Source of the DNA: Pectinophora gossypiella
Taxonomy: Eukaryota > Arthropoda > Insecta > Lepidoptera > Gelechiidae
Assembly (NCBI RefSeq): GCF_024362695.1
Contig: NC_065429.1
Location: 3,318,501-3,382,500, forward strand
Length of the DNA: 64,000 nucleotides
Reading direction: 5' to 3'
Part shown: positions 1 through 7,770 of the stretch, piece after piece
Position numbering within the stretch: the stretch's first letter is position 1
Layout: each line of letters starts with the position of its first letter
Position numbers and translations under genes: made by a program
Notes under the pieces: generated by a model
Told to the model about the DNA's origin: nothing
What the model saw: only the letters and a program-made list of their open reading frames with translations
Databases searched by the model: none

Positions 1-60
1 CCTTGCATGGCCTTCCTCGTTCTGAACTATGAACCTGTGATGACATGTGTCTATGGATTG

Positions 61-177
61 TGTAATGTAGGTACACACACATCTTCTTGTATGCGGCAGT
101 TCTGCAATAAACGAGCTAACGAACGGTTGTGTTTCTCTTGCGCATACCTACCTATGTACTTATCGTGGAACATCACA
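61..177 (+). repeat. 5' LTR of the Gypsy element
   Basis: This 117-bp LTR runs from TGTAATG to CATCACA and is identical to the 3' copy. It contains one AATAAA (106-111), a likely polyadenylation signal. It is unusually short for a Gypsy LTR. Confidence 0.95.
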
Positions 178-195
178 GTGGCGAACGAGGATTTC
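178..195 (+). other. Candidate tRNA primer-binding site
   Basis: Directly after the 5' LTR the sequence reads G then TGGCGAACGAGG. The TGG start is what a site complementary to a tRNA 3' CCA end requires. I could not match the rest to a specific insect tRNA. Confidence 0.6.
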
Positions 196-255
196 ATTGT
201 GCGTGCTTAAGTGTTAATAGTACTTGCGAAAGGTAACGGATACTTATTGTAAGCG

Positions 256-3200
256 ATGTCTATCGGCAAGGTGTGTGAATTTGATGTGAAGACGGGAGTG
301 TGGTCATCTTACGTGGATCGGTTAGAAATGTATTTCGCGGCGAATAGTGTGAAGGACACTTTGAAATTACCGATTTTAATAGCGGTAATGGGAGATGCGG
401 CATATGAGCTACTGGTAAACTTAGCTAGCCCACAAAAACCGGCTGACTTAGAATTTAAGCAGGCGGTAGATTTGTTGCGGGATCACCTACAACCGGCCCC
501 GTCAGTATTGGCGGAACGCTATCGGTTCAGATTGAGGAAGCAGGATCCGGAAGAGAATATAGCTAGCTATATCGCAGAACTCAAGAAACTGGCGCGCAAT
601 TGTAAGTTCAGCGAAAAATTGAACGAGAATTTGCGCGATCAATTCGTATGCGGTATAAAGAGTGACGTCATTAGGCAAAGATTATTCGCAGAGGACGATT
701 CGTTAGCATACTCTAAGGCGGTAAAGATTGCTAGCTCATTAGAAGCAGCAGAACGGGACTCGGCGGCGGTGGATGCAGCGGGAGGAGCGAGCATCGGACA
801 CAGCACAGCGGGAGTGCATGCGATAGCAGCGGCGCCGGCGGGTAGCAGCCGACGCGGTTATGCCAGCAGGCGGGGAGGACGCGGGACAGGCGGGATGCGC
901 GGCACGCCGTCCGCGCCGACGCAAGGAGGCGGCGGAGCCAGAGGGAGATACAGCGCCAGTGGGCAAGCTTGGCGCGGGACGGCGGGCAGCAGCCGGAAAG
1001 GTTGCCGGGGTTGCGGAGCTGTGGATCATGACCACGGAACGTGTCGGTTCCAGAACTATGAGTGCAGCAGGTGTCGGCGTGTCGGTCATTTACGGCGAGT
1101 GTGCCCGGAGGCGGGCGGTGCAGGCCCGCGGCGCGGGGGACGCACGGCTCTGTACTACACGGAAGTGGAGGAGGTGCAGTCGGATGAGGACGGTGATGTA
1201 GGTGTCCAAGAAGAGGATTTCCACCACCTCAGTTTGAACGATTATAAGGCGGTGAGTGTGCCAATTACGATAGAGGGAAGGGTCATAAGAATGGAAATAG
1301 ATACGGGTACCGCAGTGTCTTGTATTAGTGGAGAAACGTATAATAGGTACTTTAAACACCTCAAGCTGGATACCACGAATGTAAATCTTAATTTTTATGA
1401 CGGATCATCTCTGGTTCCGTTGGGTATAATTAAACCCGATGTTTGTTATCGTGGCATAAAGAAACAATTAGAATTGTTTGTAATTCATAAAGGTACGACC
1501 TCCCTATTGGGTAGACAGTGGTTAACCGAACTCAGTATCGAAGTGCCGACATTTAGTAATTGTCATAAAATAAACAGTGATAATGTCGAATTGAATGATG
1601 AAATTAAAAAAATGTTTCACAGGTTTGAAGAATTGTTCACGGGTGGCTTGGGCCGGTACTCGGGAGGCAAGGCGTCACTTCGATTGCGTGAAGGAGCGGT
1701 GCCGGTATTCCATCGCGCGCGGCTGGTGCCGTACGCATTGCGCGAGCGCATTGACGCGGAATTGGATAGGATGCGGAGCGACGGAGTTATAGAGCCGGTC
1801 GAGTGTTCCGACTGGGCATCGCCATTGGTACCGGTAAGCAAATCGGACGGCTCGTTACGGATTTGTGCTGATTTTAAGAATACCCTTAACCCGTGTTTAT
1901 ATGTAGATCGCTACCCCCTGCCCAGGATAGACGACTTGATGGTACGTTTAAGTGGAACAAAGTACTTTTCGAAAATCGATCTATCACAGGCATACAATCA
2001 AATAGAATTGGAGGAATCGTCAAAATGTTATACAGTTATCAATACGCATAAAGGCCTATACCAATACAATAGGTTAGTCTACGGACTATCTTCGAGTGCT
2101 GGAATTTTCCAGCGGATAATGTGCAATTTATTACAGGGCATACCTAACGTCGAAGTATTTTTGGATGATGTTATAATAGGAGGTAGGGATAAGGTTCAGC
2201 ATTTAAATGCATTGGAAGCAGTATTTAGTAAATTACAGCAGTACGGGTTAAAGTTAAAGAAAAATAAGTGTGTGTTTCTCGTAAATGAGGTCCAATACTT
2301 GGGATATGTGATAAGTCGGGATGGAATCAAAACAGACCCGCGAAAGATTGAAGCAGTAATGAAAATCCCAAGGCCGAGTAACACTACGGAAGTACGTTCA
2401 TTTCTAGGTTTGGTGAACTTTTATGCGAAATTTGTCTCTAATATGAGTGCAAAGTTAGTACCTTTGTATAAGTTACTCAAGAAGGGCGCGATTTGGTGTT
2501 GGACAAAAGAGTGTGAGCAAGCCTTTATGGACGTAAAAAAATTATTGACAAGTGCGGAGGTATTAGCACATTACGACCTATCGCGGCCGTTGACATTAAC
2601 GTGCGATGCAAGTGCGCGCGGGGTAGGGGGGGTGCTGACGCAGCCTGCGGCCAACGGCGGCGGTGAGCGCCCGATCGCTTATGTTTCGCGCACTCTCAAT
2701 GACGCAGAGAAAAACTATTCTCAAATACACAGAGAAGCGCTTGCGATCATATTCTGCGTACAAAAATTTCACCAGTATTTATATGCACGGCAGTTTCGAC
2801 TTCGCACGGATCATAAGCCCTTGGTATCGATTTTTGGGCCGCATACTGGCATACCTACTATGGTAGCGAGCCGTATGCAACGCTGGGCTATTATTTTATC
2901 TACCTACACGTACGATATTGAATACGTAAGAACCGATGACAATGGGGCGGATGGATTGTCGCGATTACCTGTGCCGGCGCCGGCAAGTAAACAAATGAGT
3001 CACCAGCTGCCGGAACAAACCTACGTACATTTTATACATCAGGAGTTGTTATTAGATTATAACGAAATTAAGCGGGAATCTATGAGAGATCCTTTAATAA
3101 TGAGAATATTAAGTTATATACGGGACGGGTGGCCCTCGACTTGCGAGGTAGTAGGTATGCAACCGTACTACAATAGGCGGACGGAACTTTATGAGGAGCT

Positions 3201-4134
3201 AGGATGCGTCATGTGGGGGCATAGGCTAGTGGTCCCGGAAAGGTGCAAAGAAAGGGTTTTGCAGCTGCTCCACGAGCCCCATATGGGAATAGTAAAATCG
3301 AAAGCTATGGCCCGTAGTTACGTGTGGTGGGCCGGGCTAGACGAGGCGGTGGAGCGCGTTTGCCGAGGCTGCGAGATACTCGTATGCGCGGCGCAAGCCG
3401 ACGCACCGCCGCGACAAGCACCAGCCCTGTGGCCATGGCCTAGTCATCCGTGGTCTAGAATACATATTGATTTTATGGGTCCGGTGCAAGGCAAATCCTA
3501 CTTAGTCATAGTAGATGCGAGGTCTAAGTGGTTGGAAGTGTTTGGTATGTCGAACACGACATCCGGGGCGGTCATTGAGAAACTTTCGGAATTATTTAGC
3601 AGGTGGGGATTACCTAGGCAAATAGTAAGCGATAACGGAGCGTCATTTGCCAGTAGTGAGTTTAAGGATTTTACAAAGCGTAATGGCATAAACCATGTTT
3701 TTACGGCTCCCTACCATCCGGCATCGAACGGGTTGGCGGAGAACGCGGTCAGGACACTTAAGAGGGTAATAAAAAAATCAATTGTAAGTAAACAAAATGT
3801 GAATGAGGCACTCTGTACTTTCCTCTTACATTACAGGAATACTGCACACTCCACCACGAGTGAGAGCCCCGCTAAGCTGATGTTAGGTAGGCAACTTCGA
3901 ACCAAACTAGACGCACTGAAGCCGGATAGGGAAAATTTGGTATCAAGGGCTCAGCAACGTCAGAGAGAAAACGCAGGGGGCGTAGACAGGAGAGTTAACT
4001 CAGGAGAACAAGTATGGTATAGGCAGTACCTAAAGGGGGAAAAGTGGGCTCCGGGACAAGTAGTGGAGTGCTTAGGGCCAAGTAATTATAAAGTAAGGAG
4101 TAGTACGGGGGAAACCTCCCCCGTGCCGATCTAA
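256..4134 (+). CDS. Gag-Pro-Pol polyprotein, C-terminus truncated
   Basis: This 1292-residue reading frame encodes the whole replication machinery of the Gypsy element. Residues 1-240 are a Gag-like region with an Ala/Gly/Arg-rich tail. Two canonical CX2CX4HX4C zinc knuckles follow (C250, C253, H258, C263, then CSRC). The aspartic protease has D349-T-G. The reverse transcriptase has FLDD, with D637 and D638 as the catalytic pair. RNase H has D784 in CDAS. Integrase has a zinc-binding H/H/C/C region (HEPH...CRGC) and a DDE core at D1072, D1126 and E1162, with the usual 35-residue spacing between the last two. Gag and Pol are fused, with no frameshift. The first ATG at 256 lies 78 bp after the 5' LTR. 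The frame ends at a TAA (4132-4134) inside a hairpin arm. The same phase is open again from 4153 to 4524. Confidence 0.95.
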   Translation: MSIGKVCEFDVKTGVWSSYVDRLEMYFAANSVKDTLKLPILIAVMGDAAYELLVNLASPQKPADLEFKQAVDLLRDHLQPAPSVLAERYRFRLRKQDPEENIASYIAELKKLARNCKFSEKLNENLRDQFVCGIKSDVIRQRLFAEDDSLAYSKAVKIASSLEAAERDSAAVDAAGGASIGHSTAGVHAIAAAPAGSSRRGYASRRGGRGTGGMRGTPSAPTQGGGGARGRYSASGQAWRGTAGSSRKGCRGCGAVDHDHGTCRFQNYECSRCRRVGHLRRVCPEAGGAGPRRGGRTALYYTEVEEVQSDEDGDVGVQEEDFHHLSLNDYKAVSVPITIEGRVIRMEIDTGTAVSCISGETYNRYFKHLKLDTTNVNLNFYDGSSLVPLGIIKPDVCYRGIKKQLELFVIHKGTTSLLGRQWLTELSIEVPTFSNCHKINSDNVELNDEIKKMFHRFEELFTGGLGRYSGGKASLRLREGAVPVFHRARLVPYALRERIDAELDRMRSDGVIEPVECSDWASPLVPVSKSDGSLRICADFKNTLNPCLYVDRYPLPRIDDLMVRLSGTKYFSKIDLSQAYNQIELEESSKCYTVINTHKGLYQYNRLVYGLSSSAGIFQRIMCNLLQGIPNVEVFLDDVIIGGRDKVQHLNALEAVFSKLQQYGLKLKKNKCVFLVNEVQYLGYVISRDGIKTDPRKIEAVMKIPRPSNTTEVRSFLGLVNFYAKFVSNMSAKLVPLYKLLKKGAIWCWTKECEQAFMDVKKLLTSAEVLAHYDLSRPLTLTCDASARGVGGVLTQPAANGGGERPIAYVSRTLNDAEKNYSQIHREALAIIFCVQKFHQYLYARQFRLRTDHKPLVSIFGPHTGIPTMVASRMQRWAIILSTYTYDIEYVRTDDNGADGLSRLPVPAPASKQMSHQLPEQTYVHFIHQELLLDYNEIKRESMRDPLIMRILSYIRDGWPSTCEVVGMQPYYNRRTELYEELGCVMWGHRLVVPERCKERVLQLLHEPHMGIVKSKAMARSYVWWAGLDEAVERVCRGCEILVCAAQADAPPRQAPALWPWPSHPWSRIHIDFMGPVQGKSYLVIVDARSKWLEVFGMSNTTSGAVIEKLSELFSRWGLPRQIVSDNGASFASSEFKDFTKRNGINHVFTAPYHPASNGLAENAVRTLKRVIKKSIVSKQNVNEALCTFLLHYRNTAHSTTSESPAKLMLGRQLRTKLDALKPDRENLVSRAQQRQRENAGGVDRRVNSGEQVWYRQYLKGEKWAPGQVVECLGPSNYKVRSSTGETSPVPI

Positions 4135-4207
4135 TCTCTTCTTTAATTGTAGGCACATATAACCATATGTAGGCACATAGACCAATTAAAGAAGAGATTA
4201 GATCGGC
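4125..4207. repeat. Perfect 25-bp inverted repeat with stop codon
   Basis: The left arm (4125-4149) and right arm (4183-4207) are exact reverse complements, separated by a 33-nt loop. The polyprotein stop lies in the left arm. The right arm reads through in the same frame as the upstream polyprotein. The loop repeats AGGCACATA directly. A 36-nt in-frame segment (4131-4166) carries all three stops (4132, 4144, 4150). This looks like a local template-switch insertion of an inverted copy of the adjacent sequence. Confidence 0.9.
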
Positions 4208-4524
4208 AATCGTTAGGCTATCCTGTACCGGATCTAGAGGAAAGTCTTGAATCGAGCACAAATCCTGAATCGGAGCATAGGTCGGAGCCGTCCAATTTGC
4301 CGTTGGCCCTAGCGCAGTCGGAGCAACCTCCAGCGGTGTCTGTGTCTCCAGGCGTGGACAGGGTGGTATCTCTTGGATCACCACCGCGCAGAAATGTACA
4401 TGAGGCCACACTAGATAACTCGCCGCTGTTTCAGGACGCCTTGCCTGCCGACTCGCCTGCTCAGCCACGAACCCGACCAGTTCGACAATGTAGGGTTAAG
4501 AGTGTACCTAAGTATAAGTTTTAG
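4153..4524 (+). pseudogene. In-frame C-terminal remainder of Pol
   Basis: This stretch is open in the same phase as the polyprotein, with no stop until 4522-4524. It begins just after the last hairpin stop. It encodes a Pro/Ser/Glu-rich stretch ending in a basic tail (RPVRQCRVKS...). That composition is typical of the end of Gypsy Pol proteins after integrase. It has no start codon of its own, so it is best read as the severed end of Pol rather than a separate gene. Confidence 0.75.
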
Positions 4525-4570
4525 TTAAGTATGAGTTATAGTATTGTATAGTTTTAGTGTAGTATTAATT

Positions 4571-4583
4571 AAGGGTGGAAGAG
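4571..4583 (+). other. Candidate polypurine tract
   Basis: AAGGGTGGAAGAG lies immediately before the 3' LTR, where second-strand synthesis is primed. One T interrupts it. Confidence 0.65.
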
Positions 4584-4700
4584 TGTAATGTAGGTACACA
4601 CACATCTTCTTGTATGCGGCAGTTCTGCAATAAACGAGCTAACGAACGGTTGTGTTTCTCTTGCGCATACCTACCTATGTACTTATCGTGGAACATCACA
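4584..4700 (+). repeat. 3' LTR of the Gypsy element
   Basis: This 117-bp copy is identical to the 5' LTR, with AATAAA at 4629-4634, and is followed by the GATTG target duplication. Confidence 0.95.
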
Positions 4701-4817
4701 GATTGTTTACTACGTAGGTAGCTAATATCGTCTTCTCTTAACTTAAAAGCATTGTTGAGAAAGGCATTATATTTTTTTCTTAATGTTATTTCACTTCTGT
4801 AAGATACTCTCCAATAA

Positions 4818-5951
4818 TTAGCTACATTTAAACAAAACAGTCACTGACTTTCGGATACTTGACTGAATATAGACAGGAGATTCTTCTAATTCGTAAACCT
4901 CCAAAACATACTTGAAAAGTTGCGGAATTTTGCTTGTTGGGTCAGCTTGGAACCACTTCTCAAACAATTCATTATTTAGTAGCTGGTGACCTATTGTAAA
5001 CAAAAGTTAATAAATCAAGAATGTGCAAACAAAAGCAGATCAAACTTTGTCATCAGTAAATATACACTATAGGCTATACAATATCAAAAAATTATTGACA
5101 TGATTTGACATGATTTTTTTTAAATGCATCTCGAACCTAAAATTAATTATTTTTTTGCCAAAACTAAGAAATGGTCAAATCTTACTCATTGCTTCCGAGA
5201 ATTTTGCACTTTGATCACTTAGTAGATCAGTATAAACACCAATTAATAAAATAATAACAATAAAACAATTGAAATCCAACTAATACCTCAACAAAACAAC
5301 CACCGAACACAGTAGAAATTCGTTGAACAATTTTATGATACGTCAACATACCTGATTTATTAATGAAGCTATTTTTCTAAAGATTATACAGGATACATCG
5401 ATTAAAATATTAAACTTGTGTACTATGGGTATTTGAGATAGTGTTACCATAATTAGAATATCCATTTTTTAAAAACGATAATTTTGATTTTTCGTAAAGG
5501 GACGCGACACTGTGCGTCGTCTGAGAGGAAAAATATTTGAAAGAATTAATCGACAATAGTGGGTCGATAGCGATAAGCGCTGAATGAAGGAAATCGTCGA
5601 CCACGCCGGCGGGGTCGGTATCGGGGTACTCAGCTTTCAGAAGTGAGAACTCTAGTATGAAGAATATTAGGAGTCGACTAATTACGAGGGAATAAGAGGG
5701 AGATAGAGCGCTTTTCTCTTGTTCTCTCGTGCGCTGTGATTGGTCGCTTCCGCAAAGCTTATACCTGCAAAGCCATTTCGAGTTTAGCCATCCTCTTGCT
5801 GATGAAATGCTGTCCCATCACGGCTCTATGTCTGTTGCGGCACGTCCGTTGAGTGTAGAGGCCGTTGAGGTCTATCCAGCGCACGCTACATCCCCCCGTC
5901 CATCTGCCCCACATGTTTCGTGGGTCCGTAGCATTGATCTCGTATTTTGGC
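4818..5951 (-). CDS. Two-exon fragment of an unrecognised gene (M3)
   Basis: Two putative exons lie on the minus strand. Exon a is 5951 down to 5765 (acceptor TTCTACAG, donor GTATAAG). It is open for 62 codons in a Cys/Arg/Trp-containing stretch (WGRWTGGCSVRW, CRNRHRAVMGQ). Exon b is 4982 down to 4818 (acceptor CAG) and encodes LLNNELFEKWFQADP and on to a stop at 4818-4820. The exons join in phase 0. Exon a needs a further upstream exon ending in phase 2, which I could not find, so the gene is incomplete. I recognise no family. The intron (4983-5764) is AT-rich and holds a fragment of repeat F. The Gypsy element begins about 113 bp past the stop, probably in the 3' UTR or just beyond. It could be a chance pairing of ORFs, but the splice signals and composition look real. 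Confidence 0.45.
5490..5632 (+). repeat. Repeat F, 3' fragment
   Basis: It matches the tail of repeat F elsewhere (10674-10945, 52533-52850), with CGTCGTCTGAGAGG, then AATTAATCGAC, then GTCGACCACGCCGGCG. It lies in the M3 intron. Confidence 0.7.
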
Positions 5952-5997
5952 CTGTAGAAGTAATGTACGTAAGGGTCCATGATGATGGAAAATTCCT

Positions 5998-6050
5998 GAT
6001 ATCCCCCTCAGTATTAGGTGCAGTGTCATTTACACCCTGCGTATCTTACT
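5998..6050 (-). repeat. MITE-E terminal fragment
   Basis: It carries the MITE-E end motif (CCCCCTCAGTATT, then GTGTCATTTACACCC), truncated. It lies just upstream of M3 exon a. Confidence 0.6.
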
Positions 6051-6179
6051 CTCCCTACCTGAGAAGAAATTGACGAGGTCAGTGCCTTAGGCGATTCTTT
6101 GGTTGTGGTCAAACGCTGTATGAAGTGACCGGGGTGTGCCACTGGTACAAATTTTGCAGTATACATGTCGTGGCTAGAT

Positions 6180-6300
6180 CGTAGAATCATTTCATGATGT
6201 GCTCGATCATTTCATGAAATGATCATGTTTCATGAAATAAAACGTCATTGGTTGGCCACATCATGATGTAGTTTGGCCAGATCAATGAACACAACGTTTA
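6180..6300. repeat. Palindrome-rich stretch
   Basis: It contains a perfect 20-bp palindrome at 6205-6224 (GATCATTTCATGAAATGATC). Related half-palindromes occur nearby (ACATCATGATGT, TTCATGATG). A similar TTTCATGAAATG element is at about 45200. Confidence 0.6.
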
Positions 6301-6310
6301 ACGATATGAG

Positions 6311-6616
6311 CTCTGTGGTCCAGTGTTTGAGCGTTGTGCTCACGATCCGGAGGTCCCGGGTTCGAATCACATAAATTACTTTGTGATCCCTAGTTTGGTT
6401 AGGATATTAGAGGCTGATCACCTGATTGTCCAAAAAGTAAAAAGATCCGTGCTTCGGAAGGCACGTTAAGCCGTTGGTCCCGGTTATTACTTACTGATGT
6501 AAGTACGTAGTCGTTACACGAGTCATGTCAGGGGCGTATGGCGGCTCAGTAATAACCCTGACACCAGGGTTGATGGGGTTGGTAATTCACCTCACAATCC
6601 ACACGATAGAAGAAGA
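6311..6616 (+). repeat. SINE-A copy
   Basis: This is a tRNA-derived SINE. The head carries an A-box-like TGGTCCAGTG and a B-box GGTTCGAATC. The body has GCTTCGGAAGGCACGTTAAG and a tail reading ACACGATAGAAGAAG. Full copies in this window are about 320 bp. Confidence 0.8.
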
Positions 6617-6868
6617 TAGTCTGAATCATCCATCAAAGTTTTCGTGACGTTGTCACTAACCTTGTATGTAGGGTAGACACGGTTTGACTTACACGTTCAT
6701 CCACCTGCAATACTTCCGATATCTGCCTATTTGGCCACGTGCCGTGGCATCGACTTGCAACAGGGGAAGGAAGTCCCCGGAAAAGGCATCAGCGCACTGA
6801 GACAACCGGGGTATCTCAATTTCATTCAGCCCACACACGAAACACTGCAAAACATTGCATCTAGCACT

Positions 6869-7160
6869 GTCCATGGTCCAGTGGTTGAGAGTTGGACTCA
6901 CGATCCGGAGGTCCCGGGTTCGATTCCCGGTGGGGACATACCACAAAAATTACTTTGTGGTACCTATTTTGGTTAGGACATTACAGGCTGATCACCTGAT
7001 TGTCCAAAAGTAAGATGATCCGTGCCGTTAAGCCGTTGTTCCCGGTTACTACTTACTGATGTAAGTAAGTAGTCGTTACATGAGCCATGTCAGGGGCCTT
7101 TGGCGGCTCAATAGTAACCCTGACACCAGGGTTGATGAGGTTGGTACTCCACCTCACAAC
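6869..7160 (+). repeat. SINE-A copy
   Basis: The head is near complete (TGGTCCAGTGG, GGTTCGATTCCCGG). The central core is partly deleted, losing the CTTCGGAAGGCACG stretch. A MITE-E end fragment lies at 6620-6660, between this copy and the previous one. Confidence 0.8.
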
Positions 7161-7346
7161 ACATCTTCCACCCATTATTATTCTGATCAAAATATATAGA
7201 AGCAATAGTTAGCGACGTAATTCTGTACGTATTTGATCCAAATATCAAGCAACAATTTTTATAATTATGTAAGTATCCGACCAATGAGTAAATGTGTAAA
7301 GCACCATCTGTAATTTTCTGGGAACGTAACCTGAAAGGTCCCTCAT

Positions 7347-7761
7347 TCTATAATGAGGGACCTATAATGAGGGCTATGGACCTATAATGAGGGACCTATA
7401 ATGAGGGACCTATAATGAGGGACCTATAATGAGGGACCTATAATGAGGGACCTATAATGAGGGCTATGGACCTATAATGAGGGACCTATAATGAGAGCTA
7501 TGGACCTATAATGAGGGACCTATAATGAGGGCTATGGACCTATAATGAGGGCTATGGACCTATAATGAGGGCTATGGACCTATAATGAGGGACCTATAAT
7601 GAGGGACCTATAATGAGGGCTATGGACCTATAATGAGGGCTATGGACCTATAATGAGGGCTATGGACCTATAATGAGGGACCTATAATGAGGGACCTATA
7701 ATGAGGGCTATGGACCTATAATGAGGGCTATGGACCTATAATGAGGGACCTATAATGAGGG
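7347..7761 (+). repeat. 24-unit minisatellite of 14- and 20-bp units
   Basis: The array has two interleaved unit types. S is the 14-bp ACCTATAATGAGGG. L is the same plus CTATGG (20 bp). From 7360 the order is L SSSSS L S L S LLL SS LLL SS LL SS, which is 11 L and 13 S, exactly 402 bp. One L unit (7484-7503) has a G-to-A change. A partial unit preceded by its own reverse complement (TCCCTCATT/AATGAGGGA) opens the array. It ends 9 bp from the stop codon of gene M2. Confidence 0.95.
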
Positions 7762-7770
7762 CTTTTACTA

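Larger units (their letters stand above)
61..4700 (+). mobile_element. Complete Ty3/Gypsy LTR retrotransposon
   Basis: The element has two 117-bp LTRs (61-177 and 4584-4700) that I read as identical base for base. Each begins TG and ends CA. It is flanked by a 5-bp target duplication GATTG (56-60 and 4701-4705). Inside, in order, are a primer-binding region, one gag-pro-pol reading frame (256-4134 plus an in-frame remainder to 4524), and a purine-rich tract just before the 3' LTR. The domain order protease, reverse transcriptase, RNase H, integrase is that of Ty3/Gypsy (Metaviridae-type) elements; no envelope frame is visible. Identical LTRs mean a very recent insertion, because they are copied from one template at integration. 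The polyprotein is interrupted near its end by a hairpin, so this copy may not be fully competent. The clade within Ty3/Gypsy was not determined. Confidence 0.95.

Noticed and set aside
739..1359. Antisense and shifted ORFs over the Gag region
   Set aside because: They mirror the GC-rich Gag tail in other frames; the plus-strand polyprotein explains the sequence.
3995..4468. 157-residue minus-strand ORF at the end of Pol
   Set aside because: It is opposite the integrase end, the hairpin and the Pol remainder, and lacks any domain.
7347..7761. CRISPR-like look of the tandem array
   Set aside because: There are no unique spacers; the intervals are repeats themselves, and the genome is eukaryotic.
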